Counted from the first letter of the stretch, positions 34,852-44,545 are shown. The stretch is DNA of 64,000 nucleotides from Heliorestis acidaminivorans (GCF_008933955.1 NZ_WBXO01000001.1:496001-560000); one strand, 5' to 3'. Numbers and translations are program-made. The notes: generated by a model from the letters alone, not told the origin.

Positions 34852-35859
34852 CTAATCTTTTCCAATTAGCCAAGGAGAAGGTAGAAAATATTTTTCATAG
34901 GTTTTCAGAGCAAATCGATCTGTCATGCCTGAAATATAATCAACAACAGCTCTCTCTAGACCAAAATCTTCAGTCATATTACGATATTCTTGTGGTAATA
35001 AATTAGGTTGGGTAACGAAGAGGCGATAAAGAGCGATTAATAACTCTTTCGCTTTTGTTTCTTCAGCTTTTGCTAAAGAACCAATATAAACATGGTCAAA
35101 CATATATTGGCGCAAAGAGCAGACTGCTTCTTCAACTTCAGGACTAAGACAAATCTTTGGTTTATCCTGAGAAGCTTTGATCATATCCATAACCATGGTA
35201 TTAATACGAGTACGGTGACGATCGCCTAGCACTTTAATATATTGCTGAGGCAGTTCTTTTTCTTCAATAATTCCTCCACGAATAGCATCATCAATATCAT
35301 GATTAATATAAGCAAAGCGATCTGCCCAACGCACTATCTGCCCCTCTAATGTAGTGGGACTCCCGCTACTAGAATGGTTGGCTATGCCATCACGAACTTC
35401 CCAGGTTAGATTAAGACCACCATTTTGTTCTAAGAAATCAACCACTCGAAGGCTCTGTTGACTGTGAGAAAAACCAGGTGGAAAGACTCGATCAAGGGCT
35501 TCTTCTCCAGCATGACCAAAAGGCGTATGGCCCAGATCATGACCGAGAGCAATCGCTTCCGTAAGATCTTCATTCAATCCAAGGGCTCTCGCAATCGTTC
35601 TGGCAATCTGGGACACTTCTAAAGTATGAGTTAACCGAGTACGAAAGTGATCCCCTTCTGGCGAGATAAAAACTTGTGTCTTATGCTTCAAACGGCGAAA
35701 GGATTTGGAATGAATTATTCTATCTCGATCCCTTTGAAAAGCTGTTCGAATATGACACTCTTCTTCGAAGTGACGCCGCCCTTTGCTCTGACGGGCTTTA
35801 CTTGCAAAGTCCGATAAAGTTTTTTCTTCACGTCTTTCTATATCTTCTCGCAAGACCAA
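34852..35859 (-). CDS. dgt: Deoxyguanosinetriphosphate triphosphohydrolase-like protein
   Basis: HD-domain hydrolase releasing tripolyphosphate from dNTPs. Metal ligands lie in LTHTLEVSQIA (about 75-85) and GHDLGHTPFGHAGE (about 106-119), with NHSS and RWADRFAYINHDIDDA farther on. The N-terminal basic part (SKARQSKGRRH, RDRDRIIHSKSFRRL) is family-typical. The 335-residue length matches the shorter type 2 subgroup. It precedes dnaG in the same direction, with 170 bases between that show no clear terminator. Confidence 0.93.
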   Translation of the reverse strand: MVLREDIERREEKTLSDFASKARQSKGRRHFEEECHIRTAFQRDRDRIIHSKSFRRLKHKTQVFISPEGDHFRTRLTHTLEVSQIARTIARALGLNEDLTEAIALGHDLGHTPFGHAGEEALDRVFPPGFSHSQQSLRVVDFLEQNGGLNLTWEVRDGIANHSSSGSPTTLEGQIVRWADRFAYINHDIDDAIRGGIIEEKELPQQYIKVLGDRHRTRINTMVMDMIKASQDKPKICLSPEVEEAVCSLRQYMFDHVYIGSLAKAEETKAKELLIALYRLFVTQPNLLPQEYRNMTEDFGLERAVVDYISGMTDRFALKTYEKYFLPSPWLIGKD

Positions 35860-35875
35860 AGGTTCTCACCTTCTT

Positions 35876-36478
35876 TTAGCTCTTTCCTTTTTCTTGTCTA
35901 TAAAGACGAGCGCTGTCTACTATTCTTTTTGCTAATATCTTGGCACGTAAGAGACCATCTTGATCTTGATCGACTGGTCTTTGCGCTGAAGCTCCAAAGT
36001 GTCCACAGTCATGATCGATATGACCATCACCAACAATAGTCATGCCTTGTACGAGCATCATGTCATGCAGGGCTCTGGTCGTTGTCTCTTGTCCGCCAAA
36101 ACGTGAAGCTCCTGTTGTGACTACTGCACCTGGTAAAGCAAGCCAAGCTTTTTGACTTCGAATTTTTCTTGTTTTGTCAAAGAAAGCCTTTAATTGTGCG
36201 CTCACTGTACCAAAATAGACAGGGCTACCAAAAATTACTGCATCAGCCTTTGAAATATCTTGAAAAGCCTGTTCCAATGCTGTTCCAGCGTAACAGACAG
36301 CTGAACAGGGATTGGAGCAAGCTGTACAGAAGGGATGACGAGCGCTAGCTATCAGTTCAGGTACTTGTAACCACTGTACGGAACAGTGCGCTTTTTCTAA
36401 TTCTTCAACAGAAGCTTGCAATAGTTTGGCCGTATTCCCCTGTTGATTGGGACTGCCATTTACGATAATAATCTTCAT
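35876..36478 (-). CDS. Flavodoxin-fold NAD(P)H-dependent FMN reductase
   Basis: Soluble FMN-binding protein of 200 residues. FMN phosphate loop GSPNQQGNTAKLL (8-20) and the second flavin loop FGSPVYFGTVSAQLKAFFDKT (about 86-106) are intact. A cysteine cluster at about 50-65 (FCTACSNPCSAVC) is typical of iron-sulfur flavoprotein-like relatives and may hold a cluster or be a remnant of one. The electron acceptor is unknown. It ends 16 bases before dgt. Confidence 0.85.
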   Translation of the reverse strand: MKIIIVNGSPNQQGNTAKLLQASVEELEKAHCSVQWLQVPELIASARHPFCTACSNPCSAVCYAGTALEQAFQDISKADAVIFGSPVYFGTVSAQLKAFFDKTRKIRSQKAWLALPGAVVTTGASRFGGQETTTRALHDMMLVQGMTIVGDGHIDHDCGHFGASAQRPVDQDQDGLLRAKILAKRIVDSARLYRQEKGKS

Positions 36479-36594
36479 CTAATCTACTCCCTTCACTTCT
36501 CATGTTTAACGTTAAAATCTCTTACTTAACATTATTAATACCACTTACAAGTCAAAATCCCTGCTTGTAAAGACTTACTTGAGAAATTACATGG

Positions 36595-36626
36595 AAAGAA
36601 GCCGGGAAATTTTATCCCGGCTTCTT
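36595..36626 (-). terminator. Terminator behind spoIVA
   Basis: A 10-bp stem (36598-36607 with 36615-36624) with a 7-nt loop is followed on the minus strand by TTTCC. It begins four bases after the spoIVA stop. Confidence 0.7.
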
Positions 36627-36629
36627 CAT

Positions 36630-38108
36630 TTAAATAATTATGCAGATAAGTCCGCCGTTACCTTCGTTAACAATTCTTTGAAGCGTATCTTGTAGTTTAA
36701 CCTGTACATTATCAGGCATCCTTTGCAGCTTATTTTGAACGCCTTCACGTACTAAGTCATGGAGGGATTTGCCAAAGATGTTAGACTCCCAGATCTTCTG
36801 GGGATTTTCTTCGAACTCTTCGAGTATATATCGAACCAACTCTTCACATTGCTTTTCCGTCCCAATAATCGGTGTTATTTCTGTTGTAATGTCAGCGCGA
36901 ATGATGTGTAAAGAGGGGGCGCTTGCTTTCAGTTTAACGCCAAAACGATTTCCCTGTTTGATTAGTTCTGGTTCTTCTAGATACATTTCTTCTAAGCTAG
37001 GGTTAACAACACCATAGCCTTCTTGGCGAACATCTTCTAATGCTGTTGCTACTTTATCATATTCTTTCTTGGCTAGTGCAAGATCTTTCATTAGTCGTAG
37101 CAAATCGTGATCGCCTGTGATCGTAAAGCCCGTTTCATCTTGTAAAACTTGATAAAACATGCCTTCTGGTGCTGTCATTTCTATGGTGGCTGCACCATTT
37201 CCTAAGTTCATCTCTTCTAAAAATACATCTTGCACAAAATCATATTCACCTAGCGATTCTACAGCAATATCAATATCTCTTAGCCTTTTAACTTGTGCGA
37301 TGGTGTTGCGTACTGCTCCTTCAAATTGCTGTCGTAATGGGTGCTTCTGTTCAAGCTCTTCGATCCAGAGAGGTAAATTGATGTTTACTTCAGTAACAGG
37401 GAATTCATAAAGTGCTTCTTCTAGAATTTTCAATATATCGTCTTGCGTTAATGTGGCCACATTGAGCGGTAGTACAGGTACTTGATAATAACTTTCCAAG
37501 GTATAGGCTAACTCAATTGTTTCTCTTGATTGTGGATGGAGCGAGTTAAGAATCACAATATAGGGCTTTTGTAACTCTTTAAGCTCTTCTATAACTCTTT
37601 CTTCTGCTTCTACATAAGCTTCACGAGTTAGATCGCTAATTGAGCCATCTGTAGTCATGACAACACCGAGGGTAGAATGATCAGCAATAACCTTACGCGT
37701 TCCCATCTCTGCGGCATCTTGGAAAGGCATTTCATTTTCTGACCATGGCGTCATAACCATGCGAGGTCCTTCTTCTTCTTCATAGCCAAGAGCGCCATCG
37801 ACAGTATAGCCAACACAGTCAACCATACGAACACGCATTTTTATTCCGCTTTTTACACCAATTTCTACAGCTTCATTGGGGATGAATTTTGGTTCTGTCG
37901 TCATAATGGTACGACCGGCACCAGACTGGGGAAGCTCATCACGAGCTCTTTCTTTGTCATGTATGTTTTTGATATTTGGTAATACAAGGTGCTCCATAAA
38001 TCGTTTGATAAAGGTGGACTTACCCGTGCGGACCGGGCCTACCACCCCGATATAGATGTCGCCACCAGTACGATCGCTAATGTCTCGGAATATGTCAAGT
38101 TTTTCCAT
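36630..38108 (-). CDS. spoIVA: Spore coat morphogenetic ATPase SpoIVA
   Basis: Forms the basal layer of the spore coat around the forespore by ATP-driven polymerisation. The 492 residues are the normal length. The N-terminal ATPase domain has Walker A GPVRTGKSTFI (24-34) and a MVDCVGY strand (near 94-100). The C-terminus ends in the conserved hydrophobic stretch GGLICIII that anchors the protein via SpoVM in Bacillus. Upstream lies a good sigma-E promoter match. The gene shows that the organism makes endospores. Confidence 0.97.
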   Translation of the reverse strand: MEKLDIFRDISDRTGGDIYIGVVGPVRTGKSTFIKRFMEHLVLPNIKNIHDKERARDELPQSGAGRTIMTTEPKFIPNEAVEIGVKSGIKMRVRMVDCVGYTVDGALGYEEEEGPRMVMTPWSENEMPFQDAAEMGTRKVIADHSTLGVVMTTDGSISDLTREAYVEAEERVIEELKELQKPYIVILNSLHPQSRETIELAYTLESYYQVPVLPLNVATLTQDDILKILEEALYEFPVTEVNINLPLWIEELEQKHPLRQQFEGAVRNTIAQVKRLRDIDIAVESLGEYDFVQDVFLEEMNLGNGAATIEMTAPEGMFYQVLQDETGFTITGDHDLLRLMKDLALAKKEYDKVATALEDVRQEGYGVVNPSLEEMYLEEPELIKQGNRFGVKLKASAPSLHIIRADITTEITPIIGTEKQCEELVRYILEEFEENPQKIWESNIFGKSLHDLVREGVQNKLQRMPDNVQVKLQDTLQRIVNEGNGGLICIII

Positions 38109-38206
38109 CGCCCATTTCCCTCCTTATCGGTTTTGGTTTTCCTGCCCTGGCCGCCGGGTAGGGATAGGTCCCCCTATGATTCCATTGACAGGCCTTAACG
38201 GTAAAA

Positions 38207-38236
38207 TGTATATGTTCAATTGGACAGCTCTATGAC
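38207..38236 (-). promoter_or_regulatory. Putative sigma-E promoter of spoIVA
   Basis: On the minus strand GTCATAGA (complement of 38229-38236) and CATATACA (complement of 38207-38214) are 14 bases apart, close to the mother-cell sigma-E consensus, about 100 bases before spoIVA. spoIVA is under sigma-E in Bacillus, which agrees. Confidence 0.5.
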
Positions 38237-38321
38237 AACAAGCTACTTTTGCTGGAGCAGGAATCTTCTTTTAGGCCCTTTAATGGATATGTGAAGTAAA
38301 AAAGAGATATGCTTGGAAAAG

Positions 38322-38350
38322 AAAAAAGACTAGTCTACGACCAGTCTTTT
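38322..38350 (-). terminator. Terminator overlapping the 3' end of gpsA
   Basis: AAAAGACT (38324-38331) pairs with AGTCTTTT (38343-38350); after one mismatch GTC pairs with GAC around a TAC loop. T6 follows on the minus strand. The gpsA stop codon lies in the loop. Confidence 0.75.
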
Positions 38351-39366
38351 ACGCCTTCTTCTACTTCATTTGTTTTGCTTCTCTGCATTAAGTTCTCCAC
38401 TGCTTCCGATGGTGAGAGACCTTCAAAGAGTACTTTGTAACATTCTACAGTAATAGGCATTTTGATGTTTTTATGTTGACAAAGCTGATAGGCCGCTTCT
38501 GTAGTTCTAATTCCTTCTACGGTCTGTCCGATCTGCTGAAGTGCGTCACTACAGCTTTTTCCTTTACCTAGAAGAATTCCAAAACGCATATTACGAGAAT
38601 GTTTACTAGTACAAGTCACGACCAAATCGCCAAGACCAGCGAGGCCAGAGAACGTAGCTGGGCTAGCGCCCATCTCGATTCCTAAGCGAGAGATTTCTGC
38701 AAGACCTCTCGTTACTAGTGCCGCCTTAGTATTATCACCAAAGCCAAGACCTTCAGCAACACCACAAGAAAGAGCAATGATGTTTTTCAAAGCCCCACCT
38801 AATTCCACGCCTATCAGATCGGGATTAGTGTATACACGAAAATGAGGTCTCATCAACAAGTCCTGTGCTTCTTCAGCGCTAGCTCGGTTCTCTGAGGAGA
38901 GAACAACTGTCGTCGGTATATCACGAGCCACTTCTTCTGCATGGCTTGGGCCAGATAAAGTTACTACTCGTTGATAAAGCTCTTCTGACAATTGGGCTTT
39001 GTATATTTCACTTGGTCGACGGAAGGTTTTTGGTTCTAAACCTTTCGTTGTGTTGATGATTAGAGTTTCCGGTGATACTTTTCCATTAATTTTCTCGAGA
39101 GTCTCTTGCAAAGCCGATGAGGGTACGGCAATGAGCAAGATGGAAGCGTTTTTTAGAACTTCATCGAGATCAGAAGAAGCGCGTACCCTTGCTGGTAAGA
39201 GAACACCTGGCAAGTAACGACGATTTTCACGATAACTATTAATTTCTTTAGCTAATTCAGGACGACGAGCCCAGATTTGAACTTGTTGTTGTGGTAAAGC
39301 TAAGAGACGTCCTAAAGCTGTTCCCCAACTACCTGCACCGAGTACAGCAACTTTTCTTAATTCCAC
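38335..39366 (-). CDS. gpsA: Glycerol-3-phosphate dehydrogenase GpsA
   Basis: Reduces dihydroxyacetone phosphate to sn-glycerol 3-phosphate for phospholipid synthesis. NAD(P)-binding LGAGSWGTALG (9-19), substrate motifs TLSGPSHAEEV (about 136-146) and ELGGALKNIIAL with the catalytic lysine (about 187-198), and AGLGDLVVTC. The 343-residue length is normal. It follows plsY, which uses its product. Confidence 0.96.
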   Translation of the reverse strand: MELRKVAVLGAGSWGTALGRLLALPQQQVQIWARRPELAKEINSYRENRRYLPGVLLPARVRASSDLDEVLKNASILLIAVPSSALQETLEKINGKVSPETLIINTTKGLEPKTFRRPSEIYKAQLSEELYQRVVTLSGPSHAEEVARDIPTTVVLSSENRASAEEAQDLLMRPHFRVYTNPDLIGVELGGALKNIIALSCGVAEGLGFGDNTKAALVTRGLAEISRLGIEMGASPATFSGLAGLGDLVVTCTSKHSRNMRFGILLGKGKSCSDALQQIGQTVEGIRTTEAAYQLCQHKNIKMPITVECYKVLFEGLSPSEAVENLMQRSKTNEVEEGVKDWS

Positions 39367-39398
39367 GATTTTTACCTCCTCTTTTTGTGCACTGCAAC

Positions 39399-40016
39399 TT
39401 ATAATTTAGATTGATTGCGACGAATGGAATTCTCCTCGCCAGCCAGGAGACGCTTTATGTTCGGTATATGACGATAAATCACAAAAACAGCTGTGGCCAG
39501 TGAAAAGATTTGGTAGGCAAGAGGTTTATTAAAAAAGAATGCCAAGAGCGGTAAAGTGATGGCTACTGTAATTGAGCCCAGAGAAACGTATTTGGAGAGA
39601 GCAACAATAGTAGCAAAAAGAAGTACACAAATCAATGCAATATCCGGAATTAGCGTTATAACTACACCTGCCGCTGTGGCTACACCTTTACCACCTTTGA
39701 ACTTCATAAAGGGACTAAAAGTATGGCCTAAAATGGCGGCTAGACCAGCTATAACGGCTACTGTCTCTCCAAAAGAAGTTATGGCCCATAAGGCAACTAC
39801 GGCGCCTTTCCCTGCATCTAAAAGCAGTACGACTGTACCCATAAAAGGACCGAGCACACGAAAAGCATTAGTGGCGCCAATATTGCCACTCCCATGTTGT
39901 CGAATATCAAGACCTCGCAAGCGTCCAGCCAGATAAGCAAAAGGAATAGAACCCAAGAAAAAGGCTGTTAAATAAAAAAGTAAGGTTGAAAAATCAAAAG
40001 CCACTTGAGCGTCCAT
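39399..40016 (-). CDS. plsY: Acyl-phosphate:glycerol-3-phosphate acyltransferase PlsY
   Basis: Membrane enzyme that acylates glycerol 3-phosphate with acyl phosphate, the first step of phospholipid synthesis. The 205 residues contain several membrane helices and the three family motifs: GSIPFAYLAGR (22-32), GSGNIGATN (42-50) and KFKGGKGVAT (about 104-113). It lies between der and gpsA, an arrangement conserved in Firmicutes. Confidence 0.96.
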   Translation of the reverse strand: MDAQVAFDFSTLLFYLTAFFLGSIPFAYLAGRLRGLDIRQHGSGNIGATNAFRVLGPFMGTVVLLLDAGKGAVVALWAITSFGETVAVIAGLAAILGHTFSPFMKFKGGKGVATAAGVVITLIPDIALICVLLFATIVALSKYVSLGSITVAITLPLLAFFFNKPLAYQIFSLATAVFVIYRHIPNIKRLLAGEENSIRRNQSKL

Positions 40017-40073
40017 AACTTTATCTCCAAGGCCCCCTTCCCTATCCTTTACCTTAACGCAAGGCCTTTAGGG

Positions 40074-41390
40074 TTAATCTTTTTCTCTTTGTCTGATAAA
40101 AAATCGTATCGGTGAACCTTCAAAACCAAAAGTTTCACGAAAGCGATTCTGAATATGACGACGATAAGAGAAGTGAAAGAGTTCTTCATCGTTCACAAAA
40201 AATACAAAAGTCGGCGGCTTTACCCCAGCTTGTGTTACATAGTAGATCTTTAGTTTTTTGCCTTTGTCTGTTGGCGGTGGCGTAACGCGAACAATATCAG
40301 CTAGCAGTTCATTTAATATAGAAGTGCTGATTCTACGGTTTGTTTGTTCAGCAACAAAATCGATAATTTCGACTATTTTGGGCAATCTCTGTCCCGTTTT
40401 GGCTGATACGTATAGAGTCGGTGCATATTGCATGAAAGCTAGTTCAGAACGAATTACTTTGTCATACTTTTGCATAGTTTTTTCATCTTTGGGAACAAGA
40501 TCCCACTTGTTTAGTACTAGTATACAACCTTTGCCGCCTTCATGAGCATATCCCGCAATTTTTTTATCTTGTTCTGTTACACCTTGGGAAGCATCTATGA
40601 CCATTAGAACAACATCAGATCGATCTACAGCCCGTAAAGCTCTCATCACACTATAGCGTTCTATAGCTTCATCGACTCTTGCTCTACGACGCATCCCTGC
40701 TGTATCAATTACTACATAATTTTTGCCATCTCTTTCAAAAGGCGTATCAATAGCATCTCTAGTAGTACCAGGGATATCAGAAACGATTACCCTTTCTTGC
40801 CCTAACAAAGCATTAGTTAAAGAAGATTTGCCCACATTGGGACGACCTATAATAGCTATCTTAACAACATCAGGCGCATAATCCTCTTCAATCTCTGGCA
40901 AGGCCTCAACAACCATGTCGAGCAGATCACCTGTATTCATACCATGAGAGGCTGATATAGGTATGGGATCGCCTAATCCTAGCGCATAAAACTCCATATG
41001 CAGATTCTTAGCAAAGTCTTCAATCTTATTGACTACTAACAAGACTGGTTTTTTGGTTTTTCTAAGAATCTCGGCAATTTTTTCATCTTCTCCCGTTATC
41101 CCTTGCTTACCGTCTACAACAAAGAGGACTAACTCTGCTTCGGCAATGGCGACCTCCGCTTGTACACGAACCACATCAGAAAAGGGGTTCTCGTATTCAG
41201 CTATTTCCAATCCACCGGTGTCAATTAATGTAAAGGAGCGTTCCAGCCATTTGGCATCACGATAAATCCGATCCCGTGTTACGCCAGGCTGATCTTCAAC
41301 AATGGCGACCCTACCTCCACTGATGCGATTAAAGAGTGTTGATTTTCCTACGTTTGGTCGTCCTACAATAGCGACAATTGGTTTCGCCAT
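40074..41390 (-). CDS. der: Ribosome assembly GTPase Der (EngA)
   Basis: Double GTPase needed for maturation of the 50S subunit. G-domain 1 has GRPNVGKST (10-18), DTGG and NKIE; G-domain 2 has GRPNVGKSS (about 184-192), DTAGMRRR and NKWD. The C-terminal KH-like domain (about 355-438) binds RNA. The 438-residue length is normal. ATG at 41390 follows GGAAGGGAC. Confidence 0.97.
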   Translation of the reverse strand: MAKPIVAIVGRPNVGKSTLFNRISGGRVAIVEDQPGVTRDRIYRDAKWLERSFTLIDTGGLEIAEYENPFSDVVRVQAEVAIAEAELVLFVVDGKQGITGEDEKIAEILRKTKKPVLLVVNKIEDFAKNLHMEFYALGLGDPIPISASHGMNTGDLLDMVVEALPEIEEDYAPDVVKIAIIGRPNVGKSSLTNALLGQERVIVSDIPGTTRDAIDTPFERDGKNYVVIDTAGMRRRARVDEAIERYSVMRALRAVDRSDVVLMVIDASQGVTEQDKKIAGYAHEGGKGCILVLNKWDLVPKDEKTMQKYDKVIRSELAFMQYAPTLYVSAKTGQRLPKIVEIIDFVAEQTNRRISTSILNELLADIVRVTPPPTDKGKKLKIYYVTQAGVKPPTFVFFVNDEELFHFSYRRHIQNRFRETFGFEGSPIRFFIRQREKD

Positions 41391-41407
41391 AATCGTCCCT
41401 TCCTTCC

Positions 41408-42784
41408 TCAGGCTTCCAGAGGCCAGAGCAGGGCTTTCAATAAAGCATCTCCCTGCGTATTTATAATCTTAATAGGAATATTACCTATCTGATGAGAAAT
41501 CTCTTCAACTGTCATATCATCCAAAGTCAAATCTCCGTCTGCGCGAAACATAATAGATGGCAAAATTAACAAATCATTTGAGGATATAGACTTTTTGTGA
41601 CTGAGGATATGTTCAACTACATCTTTACCTGTTAATAAGCCTGTCACTGTAACAGTAGAGCCAAAAAATTTATTCTCTACAGATATAATTTCTACACCTA
41701 GGGAGGACCAGCTTAAGCCGTATGCTTTTTCTACTTCTCTCAGCAAGGGCTCTAAAACTTGTCGACCCGATTGACCTGTAATAACGTAGATATGATCAGG
41801 TCTGCTGGAGCTTTCATTTACTTCTATAAATGATGTGATCCACTTCTCTGTACCTGTTTGCCACTGTTCCATAAAAAGACGACTTACACCGACACCGTTT
41901 TCTAATTGACAATAATCATCGTAAGAATCTTCATCAGGAAGCTCTTTTTGTGCTAGCAAGTAAAACTCATCAGCAGCAAAGAAAATTCTCTCTCCTCGCT
42001 CCTCTAAAGCTTTCTCTTGCCATTGCTCTATTAGTTCTATAACAGATTGAGCTTCTTTTTTTTGAAATGGCCGTAAGGGCTGTAGATTTTCTCTAAATCT
42101 CGTTAACCCTACAGGAACTACGGCAACTGAAGCTAAGCCAAAACCTAATGACCAAAGATCTTTTAAGCTTTTGGCAAGTACTTCTCCGTCATTAATACCA
42201 GGACAGGCTACAATCTGACAATGGATTTGTATACGGGCTTCCACAATTTTCTGCAACCGTTCCATAATCAGACTTGCTTGCTTATGGCCTAATAACTTGC
42301 TCCGAACCTCACCATCGGTAGCTTGTACTGATATATAAAGAGGGCTAAGCCGTAAAGTAAGTAATTTCTGAAAATCTTCTTCACGTAGATTCGTTAAAGT
42401 AATAAAGCTACCATGCCAAAATGAGTAGCGGTAATCATCATCTTTTTCGTAAAGTGACTTTCGCATACCAGGAGGCATTTGCTCAACAAAACAGAAAAGA
42501 CAATGATTATGACAATGGCGCATACCGTCAAAAGTTGCCTGAGCAAAGTCTATTGATAAGTCGTCCTCTTCATCTTTTTCAATCTCAAACCACCGGACTT
42601 GTCCGGTGGTTTGAGCAATTACTTGTAGTTGCACCCGTTCTTGACGAATCATAAAGCCATAGTCTAAAAGGTCATGAATAACCTGACCATTAACAGTTAA
42701 GAGAATATCTCCTTTTTTAAGACCGATACGGGCACCAAGACCCATTGGATCAACAGTCTCAATGACCCCTCCTACTGGGTTCAC
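41408..42784 (-). CDS. PDZ plus radical-SAM-like protein (DUF512 family)
   Basis: Protein of 458 residues whose function is not known. A PDZ-like domain (about 1-70: [21 protein letters not shown]) is followed by a radical SAM-like core with [20 protein letters not shown] (about 92-111), and a C-terminal DUF512 domain with GDDxTVTG-type motif ([16 protein letters not shown]) and LPSIMFR. GTG start at 42784 preceded by AGGGAGG. In many Clostridia it precedes der-plsY-gpsA-spoIVA, as here, which hints at a sporulation or envelope role but does not prove one. Confidence 0.85.
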   Translation of the reverse strand: MNPVGGVIETVDPMGLGARIGLKKGDILLTVNGQVIHDLLDYGFMIRQERVQLQVIAQTTGQVRWFEIEKDEEDDLSIDFAQATFDGMRHCHNHCLFCFVEQMPPGMRKSLYEKDDDYRYSFWHGSFITLTNLREEDFQKLLTLRLSPLYISVQATDGEVRSKLLGHKQASLIMERLQKIVEARIQIHCQIVACPGINDGEVLAKSLKDLWSLGFGLASVAVVPVGLTRFRENLQPLRPFQKKEAQSVIELIEQWQEKALEERGERIFFAADEFYLLAQKELPDEDSYDDYCQLENGVGVSRLFMEQWQTGTEKWITSFIEVNESSSRPDHIYVITGQSGRQVLEPLLREVEKAYGLSWSSLGVEIISVENKFFGSTVTVTGLLTGKDVVEHILSHKKSISSNDLLILPSIMFRADGDLTLDDMTVEEISHQIGNIPIKIINTQGDALLKALLWPLEA

Positions 42785-42844
42785 AGCCCGATCCTCCCTT
42801 TTTCTCCATCCTTCTCACCATTATGACGGACTCACTACTTTTCG

Positions 42845-43717
42845 TCAAGAAAAGGGTTTTATAGCCCGGGCTAGGCTTGCAGAGAGTGTTTCAATTTCTT
42901 CTTGCTTAAAGCTTTGGGGGACAACAATGTCAACTGTTCGAGGAAAAAGGTGCTGTCCATAAGACTGACGACAAAAAATGATAACAGCCTTCGACTTTTT
43001 TGGCAACTCTTCTTGCCAACGTAATACAAAAGATAGATTAGATTGTACCCTTGGGTGACGATCTAATAGGAATGCAACTTTTTCTGTACCTTCTGCATCT
43101 TCCCAGTTCCATTGCCCTTTCTCATGGAGTCTAATAATTGCTAAAGGACCTTTTTCATAAGCCTCTTTGATCTGTCCTCTACTTATCTGTGTAGAGTAAT
43201 CTTTTAAGTGCACTTTGAAGCCTTGCTTCGTTAGAACTCTTTCCCAAATTCTAGCTTCTTCTAATGCTTTTTGAGGGTAAATGAGTACAATCGATCCCTG
43301 GCTTTCCTGAAAAGAGACATGAAAAGCTAGCGAGGTGAAGTCTTGATTACAAACAGAGTCAGGAGGAAGGGATAAGAAAGTCTCATAGGGCCAAACAGAA
43401 ACTTCTCCAAAGCTGGTAGAGCTTATCTTCCATGCCTTACCTTCAGGGTCTATGAAGCTTTCTCCAGGTTCCCAGTGCCTATTAGTCCATCCTAGATTTC
43501 CTTGATCAGGCCAAGTGATAATTTTTTGCCTTTCTTGACGAGGAACTTCTTCAATGACATCCCAAGCAATTGAGTACAAAGGTACAGCAATAAGCACAGT
43601 AATAAAAAGAAAAAAAATAATAGTTCCCAAGAGAGGTAGCACAAAATAAGGAGAGTTTATATTATTTTGCTTTGTATTCTTCCTGTTCCACCAAGGTTGC
43701 TTCATTATCTTGATCAT
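42845..43717 (-). CDS. SpoIIP-like membrane protein lacking the amidase residues
   Basis: A 290-residue protein with one N-terminal membrane helix (about 24-50). Residues about 142-287 follow the outline of SpoIIP, the amidase that thins septal peptidoglycan during engulfment: VLIYPQK where SpoIIP has VLIYHTHTSE, IIRLHEKG where it has DxHRD, NLSFVLRWQEEL, then YGQHLFPRTVDIVV where it has YNQxLxPRxxLIE. The histidines and glutamate of the metal site are replaced, so it is probably a pseudo-enzyme. It overlaps the upstream membrane protein gene by up to 56 bases; ATG at 43705 is an alternative start. Confidence 0.6.
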   Translation of the reverse strand: MIKIMKQPWWNRKNTKQNNINSPYFVLPLLGTIIFFLFITVLIAVPLYSIAWDVIEEVPRQERQKIITWPDQGNLGWTNRHWEPGESFIDPEGKAWKISSTSFGEVSVWPYETFLSLPPDSVCNQDFTSLAFHVSFQESQGSIVLIYPQKALEEARIWERVLTKQGFKVHLKDYSTQISRGQIKEAYEKGPLAIIRLHEKGQWNWEDAEGTEKVAFLLDRHPRVQSNLSFVLRWQEELPKKSKAVIIFCRQSYGQHLFPRTVDIVVPQSFKQEEIETLSASLARAIKPFS

Positions 43718-44417
43718 CCATCTCGTTCAGCTCGTTCATCTCGGTGATTGCTTTTTCCTGACTACTCTCTTCTGTAAAGTAAAGGGGCAACCAAGCTTTT
43801 TCCTCCACTTCATCATAAGAAGTGAAGCGTTCCATCAACAAAGAAAGAGGCCATAAGAAAAGCAGAGCTAATATTACGTGATCGAAAGCAATAGGTGTAC
43901 CTAAAACATAACCACTAATGTCTCCAAACCTTCCTTGCCCTGCTAAAAAAGCTACAACTCCTTCTACAACAGGATGGCCTAAAAGAATAGCTATCAGAGC
44001 TGTTCTTGCTTCCCCCGTAATCAATAATGCCGACAGAGCACCAACAAAAACAAATAAGATACGACCATCCCAGAAAAAATGTTCTTGGTCAAATCCTAAG
44101 ACCAGCTGGCCAATTAAGCCACTAACAATTACAACGGCCAGAGCTAGCCAGAGACGCAAAGAGGTGCTTGATGATTTCATAAGCAAAAATAGGCCTAACA
44201 ATAAGGGCATCAGAAAAGCACCAATATTTATTGTTATATTCCAAGGCGCCCATTGTATGGGCACTTCCCAAAAAGAAGTAGCCCACCAAAGTAAGATTAC
44301 GGCCAAAGCTATAGGTTTTGTAATCTTATAACGGTCTAGTAAGCTTTTAGCCATGTCAAAAACAACAAAAATCATACTTAGTAGCATTACAATAGTACCA
44401 AAAGGATATCGAGGCAT
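43662..44417 (-). CDS. Multi-pass membrane protein, DUF1614-like
   Basis: A protein of 251 residues with six to seven hydrophobic segments (INIGAFLMPLLLGLFLL, LALAVVIVSGLIGQLVLGF, FVFVGALSALLITGE and others) and a very acidic C-terminal tail (about 205-251). The start at 44417 is clear from GGTGGAGGTGATC just upstream; the frame is open to 44588, but that part runs through the fni terminator. The layout reminds me of DUF1614 proteins that neighbour SpoIIP-like genes in other Clostridia, but I cannot confirm family membership. Confidence 0.6.
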   Translation of the reverse strand: MPRYPFGTIVMLLSMIFVVFDMAKSLLDRYKITKPIALAVILLWWATSFWEVPIQWAPWNITINIGAFLMPLLLGLFLLMKSSSTSLRLWLALAVVIVSGLIGQLVLGFDQEHFFWDGRILFVFVGALSALLITGEARTALIAILLGHPVVEGVVAFLAGQGRFGDISGYVLGTPIAFDHVILALLFLWPLSLLMERFTSYDEVEEKAWLPLYFTEESSQEKAITEMNELNEMDDQDNEATLVEQEEYKAK

Positions 44418-44465
44418 TAAGATCACCTCCACCTGTATGTTACCCTGCTTATTAGGTAAACAAAC

Positions 44466-44518
44466 GAAAGAAAGAGAAAGACTGTCGTAAAAATATCGAC
44501 AGTCTTTCTCTTTCTTTC
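44466..44518 (-). terminator. 22-bp perfect hairpin behind fni
   Basis: Bases 44466-44487 are perfectly complementary to 44497-44518, with a 9-nt A/T loop. This is far longer than needed for termination. On the minus strand it lies 28 bases after the fni stop and is followed by GTTTGTTT. Confidence 0.8.
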
Positions 44519-44545
44519 CATTGCTTATAAAGATTTTCAAGTTTC

